A stretch of DNA of 64,000 nucleotides from an uncultured Prevotellaceae bacterium (GTDB lineage: Bacteria > Bacteroidota > Bacteroidia > Bacteroidales > Muribaculaceae). This document shows positions 18,739-25,795 of the stretch, piece after piece. Every line of letters begins with the position of its first letter. Position 1 is the first letter of the stretch. Made by a program: the position numbers and the translations under genes. The notes under the pieces are model-generated. The model did not search any database and had not been told where the DNA came from. It saw nothing but the letters and a program-made list of their open reading frames with translations. Where the stretch lies: contig ONOU01000006.1 in assembly GCA_900319525.1 (NCBI GenBank), positions 50,692-114,691 of the forward strand, written 5' to 3'.

Positions 18739-20841
18739 CTATTTTTTTAGTTTGATGGTGCGGCAAAGGGGGCTGCGGCCAGCCTCGGCCAGGGACTCGA
18801 TAGTGAAGTAGTAGTCGGTCCCTATATCCAAGCCCCGCAGGTCATACCGCGTGTCACCGTTCACCGTGATGCAGTGGTACAGCTTGTCGGGCGAGACGCC
18901 GAAGTAGATATTATAGCCATAGGCTCCCTCGACAGCCGACCAGGCGATCATCGCATTGCGCCTGTCGCGCTTGTCACGCTTGACTTCAAAGTGCTTTACG
19001 GGTTGGGGAGCAGAGCCGGTGGCCATGCCAAACACCCTGATCTCGCTCATGCAGAAGTTGCCGCCAGAGGGCATGTGCACGTTCTCGATGCGCAGGTAGC
19101 GGGCCCGCAGCGCCTGCCTCAGCTCGATGTAGTCGTGAGGTGTGTCGCGGTCGGCGTCGCTCTTGTCCACAACAAGAAACCAGTCCTTGCCGTCAAGGCT
19201 GGCCTTGATGCGGTATTGATAATAAATGTCGTTGGCTCGGTTGTGCTGCACCGTCTTGTGGTCATAGAAATTGAGTTGCAATGCACGGATGTCACGCATG
19301 CCGCCCAGGTCCATCTCAACCCATTCGTCACTGCTGCCGGTGGCTGCGCTCCAGTAGGTGCGCATGCTCTCGTCGGTGAGGCTGGCGGCGGCGAAGGTGC
19401 TATCGCTACTCGATGCGGTGCAGGGTTTGCCATAGGACAGCAGCATCCAGCCTGTGAAACGGTCGGCGGGCGACTGGATATTGTGGTCGGCATTCCAGCA
19501 GGGATAGTCGCCAAAGGCGGTTACCGTGTACATGATGCCGTCGTCGTCAAAGGCGGTGGGGTAGAGGCCGATGCGCCGCTCAAACTTGTATTTGAGCGAG
19601 AGCATGCAGGTGCCCACATGCCAGTAATTGCCATTCGAGTCGGCAAATGTGCCGCCGTGGCCCACACCTTGCACAAATCCGCCGGGCTTGTAGCTCATGG
19701 GATTGTGCTGCTGATAGGTGAACGGTCCCAGCGGGTGGTCGCCCACATAGACGCCGTCGGCATACACCTTGAACTCGGTGCCTGGCGCTCCGTATTGCAG
19801 GTAGTACTTGCCACCGTGCTTGGTCATGAAGGCGCCTTCCATAAACGGCTTGAGCGTCACCTCATCGTCGTTGTTCATCCCAAACCGTTCCCAACCGTGG
19901 CGCTCGGGATGCAGGAGCACCAGGTCGTGTATCTTGCTGATGGGGGTAAAGTCCTCGCGGCTAATCTCCACACCCTTGACGGGATACTCATTGCTCGACC
20001 CGTAGTACTCGTAGAGCCTGCCATCGTCGTCGAGAAAGACGTGAGGATCCCATGTGGGCAATGTGTTGCGCTCGACAGCGTGGCGCCAGCGTCCGCCCTT
20101 GGGGTCGGTGGTGTACCAGATGGGGAGTCCCTCGTAGGTGGAGCCGGTATAGAACAAGGTATCGCCGATGACCCACGCGGCAGGCGCACACTCGTCATCA
20201 TCGGCGGGAAAACGCTGGAACGAGGCTTGGCAAAACTCCCAGTCGCTCAAGTTGCAGGAATAGTGAAAACCGCCCTGATTGGTCGAGAACAGGAAGTACT
20301 CATCCTTGTAGGTCAGCCCCATGGGGTCGGCCGAGGAACGGAACGAGCCGCCCTGGCGGGTATTGTTGTTCCAGGGCTCATAGTTATAGCTGATGTTGAG
20401 CGGGTTACAGTAGGTGCTGGTCGTGGCGTCTTTCGGGTCATACCACCTCGTGGCCTGGGCTGCCCGCCGCTGCATGGCTATGCTGGCGCTCGTCTTGGCA
20501 GGCAGGCTGATGTTGACAGCATGCTCACTGGCAACACGGGTGATGACGGTCATTTCCTTGCCTGGATAGTGCACGCACAGCCTGGTGTCGCCGTCGGTAG
20601 CCACGAGACGGTATCGTCCCTGGGCATCAGTATTGCAGTGCGCGGGGCTGTGGAGCCACATTACGGTAGCGCCTTCGAGCGGAAGACCCTGATCATCGGT
20701 CACCACTCCCGTCACATCATATTGTGTGACCACGGGAATGTAGTAATCGCTCACCTGTCCCTTGACGACCTTAATCGAGTCGCCGCTGGCATGGGCAGGC
20801 AGCGCGGTGAGTATCGCTATTGCGGCAAGAAAATGCTTCAT
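18739..20841 (-). CDS. GH43-like glycoside hydrolase with discoidin-type and fibronectin-III-like domains
   Basis: Starting at ATG 20841 (MKHFLAAIAILTALPAHA, a signal peptide), this is a 700-aa secreted protein. A carboxypeptidase-regulatory-like Ig domain (about 40-110, VTGVVTDDQGLPLEGATV) precedes a five-bladed-propeller hydrolase domain (about 150-480). Its likely catalytic acids fit GH43: Asp in SSADPMGLTYKDEYFLFST, Asp in TWDPHVFLDDDGRLYEYYG and Glu in FMEGAFMTKHGGKYYLQYG. A discoidin/F5-8C-like module follows (about 480-620, DEWVEMDLGGMRDIRALQLNFYD), then a C-terminal fibronectin-III-like domain (about 620-700, AYGYNIYFGVSPDKL). The exact linkage hydrolysed cannot be read from the sequence. 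A hairpin separates it from susD. An alternative ATG lies at 20847. Confidence 0.82.
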   Translation of the reverse strand: MKHFLAAIAILTALPAHASGDSIKVVKGQVSDYYIPVVTQYDVTGVVTDDQGLPLEGATVMWLHSPAHCNTDAQGRYRLVATDGDTRLCVHYPGKEMTVITRVASEHAVNISLPAKTSASIAMQRRAAQATRWYDPKDATTSTYCNPLNISYNYEPWNNNTRQGGSFRSSADPMGLTYKDEYFLFSTNQGGFHYSCNLSDWEFCQASFQRFPADDDECAPAAWVIGDTLFYTGSTYEGLPIWYTTDPKGGRWRHAVERNTLPTWDPHVFLDDDGRLYEYYGSSNEYPVKGVEISREDFTPISKIHDLVLLHPERHGWERFGMNNDDEVTLKPFMEGAFMTKHGGKYYLQYGAPGTEFKVYADGVYVGDHPLGPFTYQQHNPMSYKPGGFVQGVGHGGTFADSNGNYWHVGTCMLSLKYKFERRIGLYPTAFDDDGIMYTVTAFGDYPCWNADHNIQSPADRFTGWMLLSYGKPCTASSSDSTFAAASLTDESMRTYWSAATGSSDEWVEMDLGGMRDIRALQLNFYDHKTVQHNRANDIYYQYRIKASLDGKDWFLVVDKSDADRDTPHDYIELRQALRARYLRIENVHMPSGGNFCMSEIRVFGMATGSAPQPVKHFEVKRDKRDRRNAMIAWSAVEGAYGYNIYFGVSPDKLYHCITVNGDTRYDLRGLDIGTDYYFTIESLAEAGRSPLCRTIKLKK

Positions 20842-20859
20842 TGTCATGATAGAGTAAAA

Positions 20860-20893
20860 AGGCAGGATAACACCCGCAGGTGTTACCCTGCCT
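20860..20893 (-). terminator. Hairpin with T run between susD and the GH43-like gene
   Basis: On the minus strand the stem AGGCAGG...TAACACC with GGTGTTA...CCTGCCT (one mismatch, 4-nt loop) is followed immediately by TTTTT. It lies 60 bp after the susD stop and about 19 bp before the GH43-like start. It looks like an intrinsic terminator inside the PUL and would lower transcription of the enzyme genes relative to susCD. Confidence 0.75.
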
Positions 20894-20953
20894 GAAATCA
20901 AGAATTGTTTAGCGTATGAAAAAACCTAATGGTATTTCAATGATGTGCCGGTT

Positions 20954-22402
20954 TTACTCGGCCTTGGGGTCGTTGCTCAGGGTGGGCACGGTCTGGATTT
21001 GGGTCAGAGGCAGCGGATAGTATTTCACGTCCTCGCTCCAGCCACTAAGCGTGCTGGCGGCCTTGCCAGTGCGGATGAGGTCGTTGTAACGCTCGCCCCA
21101 CTCACACACGAGCTCCATGCGGCGCTCGTCCAGAATCTGGTCAACGGTGACGTTGCTCATCGTGGGCATCTGGGCGCGGGTGCGTACTTGGTTGAACGGT
21201 TGGTCACCATTCTTGCCTTGACGAACCTTGGCCTCGGCATTGATCAGCAGCACGTCGGCATAACGCAGGATGCGGATGTTGTTGTTCGAGCCGTATTTGC
21301 TGCGACCGGGAGTCAACTGGTTGGTCGGCGTATAGGCCTTTCCGTTCCACGTGTTGGTATTGTTAACATTGCCCATCACGTTGATTTCGTCACCATCGCG
21401 GGTGGTCGTGCCGCCCACGAGTACCGAGGTCTCCAGACGGATGGTCTCACCGCGGGCTTGGGCCCAGTTGATGAAGTTGTCGGTAATGCCGACGAAGTTC
21501 CATCCACCCAGGTTGCCGGGACCCTGGAACACAAACCACATGTCGGCATCCACCATATCACCACTGCCCTGACCGAAGTCGGTGCACTGGCATTCCATCA
21601 GGCTCTCGTTACACATCTTGCCGGGAATCTTGAACAGGTTGTAGAAGTCGCCATAGAGCTGGAACTTGTTGCTGTTGATGATGTCGTCGGTCAGGGCTTC
21701 GGCCTCGGCATATTCGCCGCGGTTCAAGCGGATCTTGGCGGCGAGGGCCTCGGCAGTGTAGGCTGTGACGGCGCCAAAGTGTGTGGCCTCGTTGGGGCGC
21801 ACCTTGGGGCAATTGTCCATAGCATACTGCAAGTCCTCGAGCATGTAGCGCTCAACGGCTTCCTTGGTCGAGCGCGTCAGGTCGCTCTGGCTGTTGTCGC
21901 GCAGGATGGTCACGTCGCCAAAGGCTTGCGTGAGCCTGTAGTAGGCATAGGCGCGCAGGATGCGCACCTCACCGCAGTAGGCGCGGTAAGTCGCTCTGTC
22001 GGCATCGCTGGTGATGTGCTCGGCATAGGAGTCAAGCGATGTCAGGGCACCGTTGGCCACCTTGATCATGCCATAATACTGGTTCCACATCTCGTTCAGT
22101 CCCCAGAATGAGTTGTCGTACCTGAAGTTGCCGAAGTCAACGAGCAGACCTTGGTCATCGACACGACCGCTCCACACGTCACCGTCACGCACGATGGTCA
22201 AGGGCCAGATGACCCAGTGCATGCCACCGGTGCGCAACTTGGCATAGACGCCCGATACGGGCATATACATCTCGCTGGTCTTGGTGTAATCAACATCCGA
22301 CTCGGGAAGCGTGTTCTCGGGCAGAATGTCCATCCAGTCATTGCAGGAGGTGGCTCCCACCATCAGCAAACCTGCAATCATGATATATTTCAGAAATTTC
22401 AT
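20954..22402 (-). CDS. SusD-like outer-membrane glycan-binding lipoprotein
   Basis: SusD-like proteins cap the SusC transporter and bind the glycan at the surface. Started at ATG 22402 (MKFLKYIMIAGLLMVGATSC, lipobox Cys20), the protein has 482 aa. It has the family's N-terminal SusD-like domain (DWMDILPENTLPESDVDYT, VRILRAYAYYRLTQAFGDV, the typical 'RALRAYYY..L...FGDVP' helix) and the C-terminal RagB/SusD segment (ILRYADVLLINAEAKVRQG, QILDERRMELVCEWGERYNDLIRTG). The upstream in-frame extension to 22441 would bury the signal peptide and overlaps nothing useful. It follows susC by 39 bp and is the second gene of the PUL. Confidence 0.95.
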   Translation of the reverse strand: MKFLKYIMIAGLLMVGATSCNDWMDILPENTLPESDVDYTKTSEMYMPVSGVYAKLRTGGMHWVIWPLTIVRDGDVWSGRVDDQGLLVDFGNFRYDNSFWGLNEMWNQYYGMIKVANGALTSLDSYAEHITSDADRATYRAYCGEVRILRAYAYYRLTQAFGDVTILRDNSQSDLTRSTKEAVERYMLEDLQYAMDNCPKVRPNEATHFGAVTAYTAEALAAKIRLNRGEYAEAEALTDDIINSNKFQLYGDFYNLFKIPGKMCNESLMECQCTDFGQGSGDMVDADMWFVFQGPGNLGGWNFVGITDNFINWAQARGETIRLETSVLVGGTTTRDGDEINVMGNVNNTNTWNGKAYTPTNQLTPGRSKYGSNNNIRILRYADVLLINAEAKVRQGKNGDQPFNQVRTRAQMPTMSNVTVDQILDERRMELVCEWGERYNDLIRTGKAASTLSGWSEDVKYYPLPLTQIQTVPTLSNDPKAE

Positions 22403-22441
22403 TGTCGTTATCTTTTTAATGATTGTTGGTAATATGCTCAT

Positions 22442-25400
22442 TTAGAAGTCGATGGTTACACCAAAGGTGTAGGTCGATGTCAGCGGATAAACTTCGGTGT
22501 CCCAGCCTTCGGGATCGCTCAACTCAGGAGTGAAACTGTTGGCCTTGAACAGGGTGAGGGGACGGTCGGCGGTTGCGCTCAGTCGCAACGAGGGCAGGGT
22601 ATAGTTGCCCATCTTGATGTTCCTGAAGGTGTAGCCCAGCGTCACGTTCTGGATACGGAAGAAGTCGGCGTCCTCGACAAAGAATGAGTTGACGCGCTGG
22701 TCGCTAACGTTCCATGAGCGGATCCAACCCTCGGCCGAAGGATACTTGTTGGTCGAGCCAGAACCGGTCCAGCGGTTAACCACCTGATCGTGGTCAAAGT
22801 TGAAGTTGGACTGAGCGTAGCGCAGGGCACGCTTGCGGTTGTACATCTGGGCACCTGCGTTACCATAGGTGGTCAACGAGAAGTCAAGGTTCTTCCACTG
22901 GAAGCCCAGGTTGATGCTGTAGATGAAGTTGGGAAGATAGGAACCCAGGGTGGTGCGGTCCTCACCGTCAACGATGCCGTCACCATTCAGGTCCTTGTAC
23001 TTGAAGTCACCGGGTTGCAGGCCGTTTGCCTGGGCGGTCTTGTCGGCAGCGCATTCCTGCTCGGTCTGATAGATGCCGTCAACGACGTAGCCATAGAAGG
23101 AGTTCATCTCCTTGCCAACAAACTGGTAAGTCTTGCCACCGGCAATGTAGGGATTACCGGCGAGGCTCTTCACTTCATTCTTGAGATAGGACAGGTTGGC
23201 GCCGATGTAGTACTTGAAATCGTCGCCCACACGGTCGGCCCAATTGATGCTCACGTCAACACCGGTGTTGAGAATCTTACCGATGTTCTGCAGCAACGTG
23301 CCGTTCTCGAAGGGCAGGCGCGGAGCAATCACGGCCTTGCGGGTCATGCGGTAGAACCAGTCGATATCAACGCTCAAGCGGTTGCTGAGGGTGGCAAATT
23401 CTACACCTACGTTGGTCTCGTCAACAACCTCCCACTTGAGGTTGGTGAAGTAGCTGTTGTTCTGGAAACCGGCGATGGTGGCATTGCCAAACACGCCCGA
23501 TGACCATGTGCCCGTGGATACCGAGCGGAAACCATCGCTGGCGGGAACAGCGTTGTTACCCAGGCGTCCCCAGCTGGCGCGCCACTTCAGATAGTCAACA
23601 ACGTTCTGGTTGCTCATGAAGTTTTCCTTGCTCATCACCCAAGCAGCACCAAACGAGGGGTAGTAGCCCCAGGTCTCCTGGTACTTGCTGGTACCGTCGG
23701 CACGGAAGGTGAACATGAACAGGTACTTGCCCATGTAATCATAATTGATACGGCCAAAGTAGCTGTTGCTGCGGTAACGGGTACCTCCGTCACTGGCGCG
23801 GCGGCTGTCGCTGTCGGTGCTGATGCCGATATACTTGTAAGCGTCATCTCCATCAACGATGCCGTAGCCGATGCCATAGAGGTAATTGTACTTGTCTTCA
23901 CGTAATGACTGACCCAGCATCACACCCAGGTTGTGATCGCCAAAGGTGTCCTTGTAGGTCAGCACGTTGTCCCAAATCCAGTTGTTGTAGGTGGACTCGG
24001 TCTTGCTCACCCATGACTTGTCGTTGCGCTGAACGCTGCTCACGTAGTACTCGGGCATGTAGGTACGGTTGTGGACAGCAGTGTAGTCATAGGCATAGCT
24101 GGTCTTGAAGTTCAGCTTGCTGGGGATGAAGGTGATCTGAGCATAGAAGTTGGTCAGATACTTGTTGATGTCGTTCCTGCTGTTCTGGTAGTTGGCGGTG
24201 GCCACAGGGTTGTAGAAGTTGTTGGTGAAGCCAACCGACTCAGGTGAACCGTAGTGGGTGGGGAAGGTATTGTCGTTCTTCTCGTCCATCACGGGATAGA
24301 TGCCAGGAGCGTTGAACGCCTGCTGCCATGCGGCATTGTTGGGAGTGCGCTGTTTGCCCTTGGAGAAGATACCGTTGAAACCTACCTTCAACCAGCTGGT
24401 GGCCTCGTAGTCGAGGGCGGCACGGAAGTTCATGCGGTTGTAGTAGTTATCGACATTCATGACACCGTCCTGATGCAGGTAGTTGATACCCAGCGAGTAG
24501 GTGGCCTTCTCACCGCCACCCATGATGCTCAGGCTATGGTCGGTGATGGATGCGGTGCGCAGCAGTTCCTTGTACCAGTCGGTGTCCGAGCCGTAGGTCC
24601 AGTTGTGGAAGTCGCCGCTGTAGTTGCCGCCGTAGCGGTCAATCGATGCCTTCATCGTCGATACATAGGCGTCGTAGTTGGCCTCCATCAGCATCGTGGC
24701 ATATTCGCTGGAATTGGCCATCTTCAGCACGTTGGTGGCCTTCTGGATACCATAGTAGCCGTTGTAGGTGATCTTGGCAGGCTGGTTCTTGTTGCCATGC
24801 TTGGTGGTAATCAGGACAACGCCGTTAGCGGCGCGCACACCGTAGATAGCGGCTGCCGACGCATCCTTCAATACCGACATGTCGGCGATATCGTTGGCGT
24901 TCAAGAAGTCGATGTTGTCATAGAACATGCCGTCAACAACATACAGGGGGCTGCCGCTGGTGAAAGAGCCGTTACCGCGGATGTGTACCTTGGGGCCCTC
25001 GCCCGGGGTACCGCTGTTAACGACGTTCACACCAGCCACCTTGCCCTGCATGGCGGCCATCGGGGAGGACGACGGCGTGGCGAGCAGTTCCTCGCCCTTG
25101 ACAACAGCGATAGGGGCGGTAAGGTCCTTGGCCTGGGCCGAACCGTAACCGATGACCACGACCTCGTCGAGGTTGCGCACGTCATCCAGCAGTTGTACAT
25201 TCATTACCTCGCTGGCGGCCATTTCCACGGCTTGCATACCCATGAAAGTGAACTTCAGCGTCGCGCCGTCAGGCACGTTGGCAATCTCAAAGTTGCCATC
25301 AAAGTCGGTGACTGCCCCCATAGTGGTCCCGAGGACCTTAACGGTGGCGCCAATAACGGGTTCGTTGACCTGGTCAACGACCGTTCCTCTCACATTGATT

Positions 25401-25462
25401 GCCTGGGCACCGATTATCGTGCACAAAACAACCAGCAAGAGTGTCATGAATCTTTTTTTCAT
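22442..25462 (-). CDS. SusC-like TonB-dependent outer-membrane transporter
   Basis: This TonB-dependent receptor imports oligosaccharides together with its SusD partner. Started at ATG 25462 (MKKRFMTLLLVVLCTIIGAQA, signal peptide) it has 1006 aa. A carboxypeptidase-D-regulatory-like domain (about 22-95, INVRGTVVDQVNEPVIGATV) is followed by the TonB box region (LDEVVVIGYGS), the plug with the SusC signature (LYVVDGMFYDNIDFLNANDI, SVLKDASAAAIYGVRAANGV), and the beta-barrel, which ends with Phe (TFGVTIDF) as needed for BAM insertion. It is the first gene of the minus-strand PUL. A good promoter lies 70-105 bp upstream, and the regulator is divergent. Confidence 0.97.
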   Translation of the reverse strand: MKKRFMTLLLVVLCTIIGAQAINVRGTVVDQVNEPVIGATVKVLGTTMGAVTDFDGNFEIANVPDGATLKFTFMGMQAVEMAASEVMNVQLLDDVRNLDEVVVIGYGSAQAKDLTAPIAVVKGEELLATPSSSPMAAMQGKVAGVNVVNSGTPGEGPKVHIRGNGSFTSGSPLYVVDGMFYDNIDFLNANDIADMSVLKDASAAAIYGVRAANGVVLITTKHGNKNQPAKITYNGYYGIQKATNVLKMANSSEYATMLMEANYDAYVSTMKASIDRYGGNYSGDFHNWTYGSDTDWYKELLRTASITDHSLSIMGGGEKATYSLGINYLHQDGVMNVDNYYNRMNFRAALDYEATSWLKVGFNGIFSKGKQRTPNNAAWQQAFNAPGIYPVMDEKNDNTFPTHYGSPESVGFTNNFYNPVATANYQNSRNDINKYLTNFYAQITFIPSKLNFKTSYAYDYTAVHNRTYMPEYYVSSVQRNDKSWVSKTESTYNNWIWDNVLTYKDTFGDHNLGVMLGQSLREDKYNYLYGIGYGIVDGDDAYKYIGISTDSDSRRASDGGTRYRSNSYFGRINYDYMGKYLFMFTFRADGTSKYQETWGYYPSFGAAWVMSKENFMSNQNVVDYLKWRASWGRLGNNAVPASDGFRSVSTGTWSSGVFGNATIAGFQNNSYFTNLKWEVVDETNVGVEFATLSNRLSVDIDWFYRMTRKAVIAPRLPFENGTLLQNIGKILNTGVDVSINWADRVGDDFKYYIGANLSYLKNEVKSLAGNPYIAGGKTYQFVGKEMNSFYGYVVDGIYQTEQECAADKTAQANGLQPGDFKYKDLNGDGIVDGEDRTTLGSYLPNFIYSINLGFQWKNLDFSLTTYGNAGAQMYNRKRALRYAQSNFNFDHDQVVNRWTGSGSTNKYPSAEGWIRSWNVSDQRVNSFFVEDADFFRIQNVTLGYTFRNIKMGNYTLPSLRLSATADRPLTLFKANSFTPELSDPEGWDTEVYPLTSTYTFGVTIDF

Positions 25463-25534
25463 TGCTTTGTTTGAAAGGTTAATAAAAGTTATGAATATTA
25501 TATGTAAATTTTTCTTCTTCAGCGATTGCGCTTG

Positions 25535-25566
25535 CAAAACTACAACCATTCGGGCTGGCTGGCAAA
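25535..25566 (-). promoter_or_regulatory. Promoter of the susC PUL operon
   Basis: On the minus strand TTTG (25563-25566), 20 nt, then TAGTTTTG (25535-25542) fits the Bacteroidota promoter TTTG-N19-21-TAnnTTTG exactly. The predicted start point near 25528 leaves a leader of about 66 nt before susC. Confidence 0.8.
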
Positions 25567-25596
25567 TTAACGGCTACATCAATGCCACTTTAGGCG

Positions 25597-25645
25597 CACA
25601 ATGGTACTACGTTTTTTCTACGACAACATGATTTAACCCATTGTG
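25597..25645. promoter_or_regulatory. Inverted repeat, candidate operator of the PUL regulator
   Basis: CACAATGG (25597-25604) and its exact complement CCATTGTG (25638-25645) lie 41 bp apart centre to centre, about four helical turns. They sit just upstream of the susC -33 box, an activator-like position, in the spacer shared with the regulator gene. Function is inferred from position and symmetry only. Confidence 0.45.
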
Positions 25646-25724
25646 TGATAATGAATTGGGAAATATGGCAAAATCTTCAAATACTTCACCACTACGTCCT
25701 GCCTTTCAATTAAAATGACGATGA

Positions 25725-25756
25725 TTTGCAAGCGTGAAAATAATTGTTTACCTTTG
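25725..25756 (+). promoter_or_regulatory. Promoter of the PUL regulator gene
   Basis: TTTG (25725-25728), 20 nt, TACCTTTG (25749-25756) matches the Bacteroidota promoter consensus. It precedes the start codon at 25796 by about 40 bp. Confidence 0.85.
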
Positions 25757-25795
25757 CAAGGAGATTGATTTTTAACTAATTATGTTTGTATAAAA

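Noticed and set aside
18874-20895. Long plus-strand open frame (673 codons) opposite the GH43-like gene
   Set aside because: The real gene has a signal peptide, conserved GH residues and operon context; the antisense frame has only Val/Ala/Gly-rich shadow composition.
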